Shown here piece after piece: positions 18,111-25,325 of a DNA stretch of 64,000 nt (its first letter is position 1; every line of letters starts with the position of its first letter). Source of the stretch: Leuconostoc inhae. Its GTDB lineage: Bacteria > Bacillota > Bacilli > Lactobacillales > Lactobacillaceae. The position numbers and the translations under genes were made by a program. Where the stretch lies: the NCBI RefSeq assembly GCF_019656015.1, contig NZ_BPKW01000004.1:207805-271804 (forward strand), read 5' to 3'. The notes below the pieces were generated by a model. It did not search any database. It saw only the letters and a list, made by a program, of their open reading frames with translations, and was not told the origin of the DNA.

Positions 18111-18597
18111 AATGGTGTGGGCAGAAGACCAACAGCATGCTATTGGTAAAAATGGTAAATTACCTTGGCATATACCCGCTGATTTGAAATTATTTCGTGA
18201 AGAAACAACCGATACATTAATGATTATGGGGCGTACAACATGGTTAAGCATTGGGCGCCCCTTGCCAAATAGAACAAGCTTAGTGCTAACTAGACAACCG
18301 ACATGGCAAACAAGTTTTGATGATGTTTTGGTTGCACATTCTTTTGATGATGTGTTATCGTCTATTAAGAATGAGTCAAGAGATATCTCTATTGCCGGTG
18401 GTGCATCTGTCTACCGTGCTTTTATGCCATATGCGACTGATTTAGTTGTAACGCGCATTGACGCTGTTATTAATGGCGATACGTTTGTAGATGAAATCGA
18501 TTTGACACAATTTGATTTAGTCAGTCAAGAACCGCATGAAAAGGATGATAAGAATGAATATGCGTTTGTTGTAGAACGTTATAAGCGTAAGAATTGA
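18097..18597 (+). CDS. dfrA: Dihydrofolate reductase
   Basis: NADPH-dependent reduction of dihydrofolate to tetrahydrofolate; the target of trimethoprim. The 166-residue protein contains AIGKNGKLPWHIPADLKLFRE (active-site Trp-His and Asp region), IMGRTTWLSIGRPLPNR and the cofactor segment ISIAGGASVYRAFMP. The start ATG 18097 overlaps cca, with GGGG upstream. It is the chromosomal housekeeping type. Next gene degV starts 7 bases after its stop. Confidence 0.95.
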   Translation: MTKIKMVWAEDQQHAIGKNGKLPWHIPADLKLFREETTDTLMIMGRTTWLSIGRPLPNRTSLVLTRQPTWQTSFDDVLVAHSFDDVLSSIKNESRDISIAGGASVYRAFMPYATDLVVTRIDAVINGDTFVDEIDLTQFDLVSQEPHEKDDKNEYAFVVERYKRKN

Positions 18598-18604
18598 GGA
18601 AAAA

Positions 18605-19456
18605 ATGTCTAATATTAAAATTGTTACAGATTCGGCGGTTGCCTTAACCCCAGAAGAAATTAAGCAATATGATATCAAAATTATACCGCTAACTGTCCAA
18701 ATTAGTGGTGTTGTTTATGAAGATGGGGTGACCATTCAACGTGACGAGTTTTTAGAAAAAATGACGACAAGCCATAGTTTGCCGCAAACTTCTCAACCAT
18801 CAATTGGTAAATTTCAAGCTGTTTATGAAGCTATTCATGAAAAAAATCCAGAAGCTGAGATTTTGAGTTTACATATATCTTCAGGCTTATCTGGCACGGT
18901 ACATGCAGCTGAACAGGCAGCGGCACTGACAGCTGCTAAAATTACAACCTTTGATACGTTAAATGCCGATCGTGCACAAGCTTTTTGTGTTTTAGCTGCA
19001 GCTAAAATGGCACAAGATGGCGCTACGATGTCTGAAATTTTAATTGAGATTGAAAAAATACGTTCGAGTTCTCACACATTTTTAAGTTTCACATCGCTTG
19101 ATAATATGGTTGCTGGTGGGCGTCTTAGTAAAACATCTGGTCTTATTGGCAATCTGCTTAATATTAAAGTTGGTGCTGGTGTCAACAAGACAGGATCAGT
19201 TGAAGTTATTACAAAAGGGCGTGGCATGAAGGCGCTTAGTAAATTCAATGATGGTGTTATTGCTAAGATGCAAGAATACTCTGACATGTTAGCAATTGGC
19301 GTTTCACATGCAGGTGTGCCAGAGGTAGCTGAAAAAATGGCAGTACGTTTAAATAAAATTTGGCCTGATATTAAAATTGAGGTCATGACGACCGGACCTA
19401 TCATATCAACTCATACTGGTGTTGGTGCATTGGCTATTTTATACCATGCACGTTAA
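18605..19456 (+). CDS. DegV family fatty-acid-binding protein
   Basis: A 283-residue DegV protein. DegV proteins bind a fatty acid and act as FakB subunits, presenting it to the kinase FakA for phosphorylation. Signatures seen: KIVTDSAVALTPEE at the N-terminus, PQTSQPSIGKF, the ISSGLSGTVHAAEQAA segment and GGRLSKTSGLIGNLLNIK. FakA is not in the window. AGGAAAA precedes the ATG. It closes the cca-dfrA-degV unit, with a large terminator at 19458-19543. Confidence 0.93.
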   Translation: MSNIKIVTDSAVALTPEEIKQYDIKIIPLTVQISGVVYEDGVTIQRDEFLEKMTTSHSLPQTSQPSIGKFQAVYEAIHEKNPEAEILSLHISSGLSGTVHAAEQAAALTAAKITTFDTLNADRAQAFCVLAAAKMAQDGATMSEILIEIEKIRSSSHTFLSFTSLDNMVAGGRLSKTSGLIGNLLNIKVGAGVNKTGSVEVITKGRGMKALSKFNDGVIAKMQEYSDMLAIGVSHAGVPEVAEKMAVRLNKIWPDIKIEVMTTGPIISTHTGVGALAILYHAR

Positions 19457-19457
19457 T

Positions 19458-19543
19458 CACAATAAAACCTAAAATATTTGAACTGAACCCGATAACTTGG
19501 ACAGAATAAAAATCTGTTCAAAAGGTTATTGGGTTTTATTGTG
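19458..19543 (+). terminator. degV terminator with nested long pairing
   Basis: Core stem: AACCCGATAAC (19486-19496) plus TTGGACAGA (19497-19505) pair with TCTGTTCAA (19513-19521) and GTTATTGGGTT (19525-19535), 20 bp with a 3-base bulge, leading into TTTTATT. In addition CACAATAAAACC (19458-19469) is perfectly complementary to GGTTTTATTGTG (19532-19543), which would include the T-run in a stem. Confidence 0.8.
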
Positions 19544-19591
19544 CTTAAATTTTTGATACACTTAATAAGCATTTATCAAAATCAATACGTT

Positions 19592-19655
19592 GTTATTGGA
19601 CTGGTTCGAAAACTGCCCAGGATAAAAAACCAAGTAACCTTGAAAGGTAGGAAAG
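19592..19655 (+). promoter_or_regulatory. Candidate class-I preQ1 riboswitch-like leader
   Basis: Bases 19601-19634 fit the preQ1-I layout: a short stem CTGG/CCAG (19601-19604, 19617-19620), loop starting TTC, CCC at the 3' arm, then the A-rich tail ATAAAAAAC and CAAG. Spacing equals that of the Bacillus subtilis queC element as I recall it. The pseudoknot arm is not obvious. A competing helix GTTATTGG/CCAAGTAAC (19592-19599, 19630-19638) and an ACCT/AGGT hairpin (19638-19641, 19645-19648 area) lie next to the ribosome binding site, suggesting translational control. Confidence 0.5.
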
Positions 19656-19658
19656 ATG

Positions 19659-20657
19659 ATGCAAAAACATAAAGTAATTATTGATACTGATCCTGGAATT
19701 GATGATAGCCTTGCCATTCTAGTGGCGCTTAATTCCCCAGAATTAGATGTTGTGGGTATTTCAATTGTTGAAGGCAATGTTCCCACTGACATTGGTTTCC
19801 AAAACGCATTAAAAGTTTTACGGGAGGCTAATCGTTTAGATATTCCTGTTTTTTTGGGAGCTAAAGCCCCATTACAGCATGAGTATACTAGTGCACAAGA
19901 TACACATGGTATGGATGGCTTGGGCGAGAGTGGGATACCTAACGTAACCAATGTTGAAGGGCCTACTGTTTTAAGCGCACAAGCAGGTTATGAAGCACTG
20001 TTGAATCAGTACGACGATGTGTGGTTTATGGCACTTGGACCACTAACAAATGTTGCACTATCATTGCAACACTATCCTGATATTTGGCATCATGTATCTC
20101 GTTTAATTGTTATGGGCGGGGCATATAAGACAAATGGAAATACGTCACCTGTTGCAGAATATAATTTTTGGGTTGATCCTGATGCAGCAGATTATGTTTT
20201 TAAACAGAGTCCTGTTGAAATCGAACTTGTGCCACTTGATGTGACGCGTAAAATTGTTTTGACACCAAACATATTACAAATGATGGCCTATTTAAATCCT
20301 GAAAAAACAGATTTCATCATGAAAATAATGCGATTTTATTTTGATTTCCATTGGCAACAAGAGCACGTATTAGGTGCAGTAATCAATGATCCATTGGTAG
20401 TTATTTATGTCTTGCATCCAGAAATTGCTACTATTATTCGTAAGTACGTCACCGTGGTAACAACAGGTGTCGCATTGGGACAAAGCATTGTAGATATTGC
20501 TGATTTTTGGAAAAAGCCAGCAAATGCAACTATTCTGCAAGACATTGATGCCAAGCGTGTTATGGCTTACATTGTGGGTGGTTTACTAGGAAATGATGTG
20601 GACACAATTGAAAATGAACTTAATATGATTGCTACGAGTTTGGAGCGATTATCATGA
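19659..20657 (+). CDS. Inosine/uridine-type nucleoside hydrolase, possibly queuosine hydrolase
   Basis: Calcium-dependent N-ribohydrolase of the IUNH family, 332 residues. The hallmark DTDPGIDD is at residues 9-16, and WVDPDAADYVF and NDPLVVIYVL (the second Asp cluster) are intact. IUNH enzymes release bases from nucleosides. The gene overlaps the following ECF S-component by 4 bases and lies behind a preQ1-like leader, so queuosine as substrate (QueK-like, freeing queuine) is a reasonable hypothesis; ordinary pyrimidine or purine nucleosides remain possible. ATGs at 19656 and 19659 both occur; AGGA at 19649 favours the second. Confidence 0.9.
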   Translation: MQKHKVIIDTDPGIDDSLAILVALNSPELDVVGISIVEGNVPTDIGFQNALKVLREANRLDIPVFLGAKAPLQHEYTSAQDTHGMDGLGESGIPNVTNVEGPTVLSAQAGYEALLNQYDDVWFMALGPLTNVALSLQHYPDIWHHVSRLIVMGGAYKTNGNTSPVAEYNFWVDPDAADYVFKQSPVEIELVPLDVTRKIVLTPNILQMMAYLNPEKTDFIMKIMRFYFDFHWQQEHVLGAVINDPLVVIYVLHPEIATIIRKYVTVVTTGVALGQSIVDIADFWKKPANATILQDIDAKRVMAYIVGGLLGNDVDTIENELNMIATSLERLS

Positions 20658-21199
20658 AAAAGTATTTTTCAGCACAAAAAATTGCACTTTTGGCAATATT
20701 TATTGTGATTAACATTGTCGGTGGGCACTTAGCACTATATACACGTTTGCCAATTTATTTAGATACGATTGGGACACTTTTAGGTAGCGCCTTTTTTGGC
20801 CCAATTGGCGGTATGATCACTGGTATATTGACAGCACTTGTGAATGGGGCAACGGGGGATCTTTTTTCAATTTATTTTATGCCAAGTCAAGTAACAACTG
20901 GTATTGTAGCTGGATTTGTTTATAAAAAATTTAAAGCAACCGATTTCAAAAAAATTTGGTGGTTAGCATTAATTATCTCAGTACCAGCAACAATTGTTAG
21001 TACAATGATTACTATTTGGTTGTTTCATGGTATCACATCATCAGGGTCAAGCATCGTTGTTCAAATGTTGCATGGCTTTGGTGTAAACCAAGTAGTTGCA
21101 ATATTTTCAGTTCAAATAGGGACTGATTATTTTGATCGCGTAATTGGTGTTTATGTTGTAGCGTTGATGTACAAAACTGTGCAACGTTATTTTAAATGA
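20654..21199 (+). CDS. ECF transporter S-component, substrate unknown
   Basis: A 181-residue membrane protein with about five or six hydrophobic segments and glycine-rich loops (LGSAFFGPIGGMITGILTALVNG), typical of ECF S-components. It needs the shared EcfA/EcfA'/EcfT module, absent here. The 4-base overlap with the nucleoside hydrolase indicates joint use: a nucleoside or base is taken up and processed. With the preQ1-like leader upstream, queuosine or queuine import (QrtT-like) is the leading hypothesis; it is not the RibU family. An AT-only palindrome follows at 21204. Confidence 0.8.
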   Translation: MKKYFSAQKIALLAIFIVINIVGGHLALYTRLPIYLDTIGTLLGSAFFGPIGGMITGILTALVNGATGDLFSIYFMPSQVTTGIVAGFVYKKFKATDFKKIWWLALIISVPATIVSTMITIWLFHGITSSGSSIVVQMLHGFGVNQVVAIFSVQIGTDYFDRVIGVYVVALMYKTVQRYFK

Positions 21200-21203
21200 G
21201 TGA

Positions 21204-21225
21204 AAATTAAAAATATTTTTAATTT
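21204..21225 (+). terminator. AT-only palindrome after the ECF gene
   Basis: A perfect 22-base palindrome (arms AAATTAAAAA and TTTTTAATTT around TA). It may end the upstream transcript, and it also lies just before the -35 of the aromatic operon, where it could serve as an UP element. Confidence 0.5.
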
Positions 21226-21229
21226 AAAT

Positions 21230-21258
21230 TTGACAATTTTAATTTTAGACGCTATAAT
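21230..21258 (+). promoter_or_regulatory. Promoter of the aromatic operon
   Basis: TTGACA (21230-21235), 17-base spacer, TATAAT (21253-21258): both hexamers match consensus exactly. Transcription should start near 21265, so the leader RNA is about 260 bases long before tkt. The AT-rich palindrome at 21204-21225 precedes it. Confidence 0.9.
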
Positions 21259-21291
21259 TAAAATATTAAATAGGAATAAGAGAATAAATTA

Positions 21292-21351
21292 ATGAACAAA
21301 CAAATTTTGAAAAGCAAAAATAATAGTTATTATTACTTCTGGTTTATGTAG
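21292..21351 (+). CDS. Aromatic leader peptide (19 residues)
   Basis: MNKQILKSKNNSYYYFWFM, then TAG. Six of the last seven sense codons are aromatic: three Tyr, Phe, Trp, Phe (21328-21345). It lies 34 bases after a perfect promoter and is followed by overlapping hairpins and a terminator, then by ten genes of aromatic amino acid synthesis. A weak ribosome binding site AAGAGA (21278-21283) precedes it. The composition fits a sensor for charged Tyr, Phe and Trp tRNAs: slow translation at these codons would change RNA folding. It is far too short for ordinary gene finders. Translation is inferred, not shown. Confidence 0.87.
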   Translation: MNKQILKSKNNSYYYFWFM

Positions 21352-21450
21352 AACCGTCGCTAAGTGCGTCGGTTTTCGACGCACTTAGCGACCAGAAGCT
21401 TTTCGGGTTTAGTCACTAAGTGGAATTTTAACACTTAGTGGCTTTTTATT
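21336..21450 (+). promoter_or_regulatory. Attenuator: competing hairpins and terminator
   Basis: Segment 1 (21356-21370) and segment 2 (21378-21392) form a perfect 15-bp stem; CTTCTG within the Phe-Trp codons (21336-21341) can extend it with CAGAAG (21393-21398). Segment 3 (21412-21422) and segment 4 (21432-21442) form an 11-bp terminator stem (one G-T pair) with TTTTTATTT. Segment 2 can instead pair with segment 3 over 11 positions with one mismatch, preventing the terminator. This is the 1:2, 2:3, 3:4 layout of trp-type attenuation. Confidence 0.85.
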
Positions 21451-21470
21451 TAACAGGGTATAACTGTTTT

Positions 21471-21510
21471 AAAAAACCGTACTAGGTGAAATATACTGGT
21501 ACGGTTTTTT
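21471..21510 (+). terminator. Second terminator-like hairpin just before tkt
   Basis: AAAAAACCGTACTAG (21471-21485) pairs over 15 bp (one T-G) with CTGGTACGGTTTTTT (21496-21510), ending in six T. It stops 3 bases before the tkt ribosome binding site AGGAG (21514-21518). A small AACAG/CTGTT hairpin (21452-21468) lies just upstream. Confidence 0.8.
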
Positions 21511-21524
21511 ATTAGGAGAAAATT

Positions 21525-23462
21525 ATGAGTGAAAAATTAACGTCATCTGCTGAATCGTTAAAAGCAATCAATAGTATTCGGTTACTTGCTAGTCAAATGA
21601 TTTCAAAGGCTGGATCTGGGCATCCAGGTATTGCGCTTGGTGCTGCGCCGATTTTATATGAATTATATGCAAATCAGTTAGTGGTCGATCCTGATCATCC
21701 AAATATGCTTAATCGAGATCGTTTCGTATTGTCAGCTGGACATGGTGCTGCGTTGCTTTATGCTACGTTATATGCCGCTGGCTTTGATCTATCATCTGAT
21801 GATTTGGCGCATTTCAGATTACCGCACTCAAAAACGCCTGGTCATCCAGAAGTTGGTATAACACCTGGGGTTGAAGCAACAACAGGACCTTTGGGTCAGG
21901 GACTAGGAATGGCTGTCGGTATGGCTATGGCCGAGGCGAAATTACATGATCAATTTCCAAATGTTGTTGATCATTATACGTATGTCCTTGTTGGGGATGG
22001 TGATCTCATGGAAGGTGTCAGTCATGAAGCTGCATCATTAGCAAGCAAACAAGTTTTATCGAAATTGATTGTTATTCATGATGATAACAGTATTAGCCTT
22101 GATGGTGATAAGAGTAGATCAGATATTTCAGATAATATGGCACGTTTTGAAAGTTATGGCTGGGATGTTCTTGATGTACCTGACGGTAATCATATTTCTG
22201 CAATTCATGATGCGATTGATAAAGCAAAGGAAAATTCAAAACCAACGTTTATTTCAGTTAAAACGATAATTGGTAATTATGGACCCTTTGCTGGCACAAG
22301 TAAAGCGCACGGGACGCCGTTAAATGAAAAACAGCTTGATGAATTGGCAGCGAGCTTAAATATTTCAATAAGTGATTTTGATATAGATGACGATGTTTTG
22401 CAAGATATGCGTCAACGTATTCAGACGCGTTTGATTCATCAACGGCTGCCAAATACTGATGAATTAGCCGCTTATAAATTATTTACGCAATATCAAGTGA
22501 CGGAAACACCCAAATTAACAGACACTATTAAAACCCAAGCTGGTCGTAAAATTTCGAAAGCTGTTATACAGGCATTTTCAAAACAGTTACCGCAGTTATG
22601 GGGAGGGTCAGCTGATTTAGTTGCTTCAACTAATGCCGAAATTGTTGAATCATCGCTATTTAACAAAAATAATCGTGCAGGACGAAACATTGCTTTTGGC
22701 GTCAGAGAATTTGGTATGGGGGCCGTTATGAACGGTATTGCATTACATGGCGGCACCAAAATTTTTGGATCTACGTTTCTAGTATTTTCAGATTATATGA
22801 AAGCAGCTATTCGGTTAAGTGCTTTACAAAAATTACCAGTCATTTATGTCTTTACACATGATAGTGTGACAGTTGGCGAAGATGGGCCGACTCACCAACC
22901 AATTGAACAAATTATGAGTTTGAGGTTGATTCCAGATATTGATGTATTACGTCCTGGAACCGCTGAAGAAATTGCAGCTGCATGGCAAAAAGCACTCACT
23001 TCTGTTAATCGGCCAACGGTTTTAATTTTGAGTCGTGGCGACATTGGTGCTCAAGGAACAACGCAACAAGCGAATTTAGCAATCGAAAATGGCGCTGCTG
23101 AATTGACTACGCAACCAGAAGCAGTTATAAATTTAATTGCTTCTGGATCAGAAGTGCAACTAGCGCTGGCAGTTAGCCGACAATTAAACGTCCCTAGTCG
23201 TGTCATTTTAATGCCTGATTTAAAGCGATTTTTGTCTTTGAGCCCGAAAGAGCAAACACAAATCATTCCCAAAGCAGCTGCAGAAAATGTGATAATAGAA
23301 GCAGGGACAACACTTGGCTTACAAGTCTTAACCGGTGATACAGGGCTTATATTTGGCATTGATCGATTTGGCATGAGTGCCTCATCTCAAAAGATTTTAG
23401 ATGAATATGGATTGAACGCAAGTGTCATTGTTCAAAAAATTACGCAGTATTTGGAGAAATGA
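21525..23462 (+). CDS. tkt: Transketolase
   Basis: Thiamine-diphosphate enzyme moving two-carbon units between sugar phosphates; here it most likely supplies erythrose-4-phosphate for the shikimate pathway. The 645-residue protein has AGSGHPGIALGAAPILYELY near residue 30, the ThDP motif GDGDLMEGVSHEAASLA near 155, and DSVTVGEDGPTHQPIEQ near 445. It is the first structural gene after the aromatic attenuator and ends 1 base before aroE. Its place in this operon points to a biosynthetic rather than a general pentose role. AGGAG precedes the ATG. Confidence 0.95.
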   Translation: MSEKLTSSAESLKAINSIRLLASQMISKAGSGHPGIALGAAPILYELYANQLVVDPDHPNMLNRDRFVLSAGHGAALLYATLYAAGFDLSSDDLAHFRLPHSKTPGHPEVGITPGVEATTGPLGQGLGMAVGMAMAEAKLHDQFPNVVDHYTYVLVGDGDLMEGVSHEAASLASKQVLSKLIVIHDDNSISLDGDKSRSDISDNMARFESYGWDVLDVPDGNHISAIHDAIDKAKENSKPTFISVKTIIGNYGPFAGTSKAHGTPLNEKQLDELAASLNISISDFDIDDDVLQDMRQRIQTRLIHQRLPNTDELAAYKLFTQYQVTETPKLTDTIKTQAGRKISKAVIQAFSKQLPQLWGGSADLVASTNAEIVESSLFNKNNRAGRNIAFGVREFGMGAVMNGIALHGGTKIFGSTFLVFSDYMKAAIRLSALQKLPVIYVFTHDSVTVGEDGPTHQPIEQIMSLRLIPDIDVLRPGTAEEIAAAWQKALTSVNRPTVLILSRGDIGAQGTTQQANLAIENGAAELTTQPEAVINLIASGSEVQLALAVSRQLNVPSRVILMPDLKRFLSLSPKEQTQIIPKAAAENVIIEAGTTLGLQVLTGDTGLIFGIDRFGMSASSQKILDEYGLNASVIVQKITQYLEK

Positions 23463-23463
23463 A

Positions 23464-24291
23464 ATGGCGATATACGGTTTAATAGCACACCCAGCAGGAC
23501 ATTCAAAATCACCTGCTATGCAAAATGAAATGATTTTTAAACGACATATTGATGCTTATTATCATAATTTTGATGTTCAACCACAAAATTTAGCGGCGAC
23601 TATCAAAGGGTTAAAACTTTTAAATTGTGGTGGATTTAATGTCTCTACGCCATATAAAACAGATATTATCCAATATTTAGATGAGTTAACACCATCAGCA
23701 AACCGATTACAGGCGGTAAATACGGTCAAAAATGTTAATGGTCGTTTGATTGGGACAAGTACTGATGGTGACGGATTTTGGCAAAGTATGAACCCCAATC
23801 AACCGCATGAAAATGTTGTGATTCTCGGGACTGGTGGTGCAGCAAGAGCTGTTATTGCAGAAGCGAAACATTACGGCGTTCGTCATTTGACGGCTTTTAA
23901 TCGGCCACATTCAGGGTGGTCTCAACGTGAAACTGTTATTGCGTATCTTAGTCAGGGTATTGGACAATTAGCAGATTTATCTGATAATCAGGCCCTGACA
24001 AATGCCTTAAAGCAAGCGGATCTATTAATTAATGCAACAACGGTAGGCATGAACGATGCTAGAACATTATTAACAGATTATCAAGTCAGTTTGCTGCCAC
24101 AACATGCATTGGTAGTCGATATGGTTTATCGTAATCAACAAACTGGGTTATTAAAAGCAGCCAGTAAGCATCGATTGCTCACACAAAATGGCTTGCCAAT
24201 GTTAGTTGGTCAGGGAGCATTAAGTTTTGAATTTTGGTTCAATCAACCCGCTGATCGGCAGTTAATGGCACAAGCCATAGAAGGAAAATAA
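23464..24291 (+). CDS. aroE: Shikimate dehydrogenase
   Basis: NADPH-dependent reduction of 3-dehydroshikimate to shikimate. The 275-residue protein has the N-terminal substrate domain with GHSKSPAMQNEM (residues 12-23) and FNVSTPYKTDIIQYLDE (catalytic Lys), and the Rossmann segment VILGTGGAARAVIAEA. I start at ATG 23464 with GGAGA upstream; the frame extends back into tkt but has no signal there. One base separates it from the tkt stop. Confidence 0.93.
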   Translation: MAIYGLIAHPAGHSKSPAMQNEMIFKRHIDAYYHNFDVQPQNLAATIKGLKLLNCGGFNVSTPYKTDIIQYLDELTPSANRLQAVNTVKNVNGRLIGTSTDGDGFWQSMNPNQPHENVVILGTGGAARAVIAEAKHYGVRHLTAFNRPHSGWSQRETVIAYLSQGIGQLADLSDNQALTNALKQADLLINATTVGMNDARTLLTDYQVSLLPQHALVVDMVYRNQQTGLLKAASKHRLLTQNGLPMLVGQGALSFEFWFNQPADRQLMAQAIEGK

Positions 24292-24292
24292 A

Positions 24293-25303
24293 ATGATTTT
24301 AATTACAAAAAGCAACGATAAGGCACGAGAAATTGCCAAAAAATTAGATACTAATAACCCTATTAAACCAGTGTTTGTACAGGACAATCGGGTAGCTTTG
24401 GCAGGGGTAAAAAAACTGTCTGAAACTACTTTGAATGAAATATCACAAGATATTGTTGAAATAATCACAAATCATCATCAAGCGATTGTTTCATCTCGAG
24501 ATTTTCACCCAAGTGATACAATCATAAAGACTAACCATTCAGTTATTGGGGGTAACCATTTCATCTTTATGGCAGGACCTGATTCGATTGAAAGTGCAGA
24601 GCATGTGCTTGAAATGGGACGTCAAGTTAAAGCGGCTGGTGCAACAATTTTGCGTGGTGGCGCCTTTAAACCACGAACTTCACCTTATTCTTTTCAAGGC
24701 AATGGTGAAGTGGGTCTGAAAGCCCACCGCGCAGCCGCAGATGCATTGGATATGGATATGATTACTGAAATTTTAGATACACGAGATGTTGATTTAGTTG
24801 ACGCCTATACTGATATTTTTCAGGTCGGCACGCGCAATATGCAAAATTTTGCCTTGTTGAAGGTGCTAGGACAAAAGCGCAAGCCAGTTGTCCTAAAGCG
24901 TGGTATGTCTGCAACGATTGACGATTTATTAAATGCCGCAGAATATATTGCCGCAGGTGGTAATACGCAAATCATACTCATGGAACGTGGTATTCGAACG
25001 TATGATAATAAGTACACGCGAAATACGATTGATGTTTCAGCTATTCCTGTTTTACAGAGTTTGACGCACTATCCAGTTATTGCGGATGCATCACATGCAG
25101 CTGGTGTCGCAAAATTTGTGACACCATTGGCGTTGGCTGCTACTGCGGCTGGTAGTCAAGGACTTATGACGGAAATACATGATGATCCTGTACATGCATT
25201 TGTAGATGGGGCACAAGCATTGACGCCAGACGCATTTTCTCAACTTGCTGATAAAGCGAGAAAAATTCATGATATTGTTGTGCACGATAACTCAGAAAAT
25301 TAA
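24293..25303 (+). CDS. aroF: DAHP synthase (3-deoxy-7-phosphoheptulonate synthase), type I-beta
   Basis: First step of the pathway: phosphoenolpyruvate plus erythrose-4-phosphate. The 336-residue protein has a short N-terminal ferredoxin-like regulatory domain (about residues 1-65) joined to the catalytic barrel, with FMAGPDSIES, LRGGAFKPRTSPYSFQG and the later KRGMSATIDDLLNAAEYI. This layout is the AroG-beta kind, often regulated by a fused or separate domain. Metal and substrate residues look intact. It starts 1 base after aroE. The symbol aroF is a convention; aroG would serve equally. Confidence 0.93.
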   Translation: MILITKSNDKAREIAKKLDTNNPIKPVFVQDNRVALAGVKKLSETTLNEISQDIVEIITNHHQAIVSSRDFHPSDTIIKTNHSVIGGNHFIFMAGPDSIESAEHVLEMGRQVKAAGATILRGGAFKPRTSPYSFQGNGEVGLKAHRAAADALDMDMITEILDTRDVDLVDAYTDIFQVGTRNMQNFALLKVLGQKRKPVVLKRGMSATIDDLLNAAEYIAAGGNTQIILMERGIRTYDNKYTRNTIDVSAIPVLQSLTHYPVIADASHAAGVAKFVTPLALAATAAGSQGLMTEIHDDPVHAFVDGAQALTPDAFSQLADKARKIHDIVVHDNSEN

Positions 25304-25325
25304 TGATTAGTTAGAAAGGATAGTT

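Noticed and set aside
21259..21524. T-box riboswitch for the aromatic operon
   Set aside because: No T-box sequence or Stem I with specifier loop is seen; the leader instead has an aromatic-codon ORF and trp-like competing hairpins.
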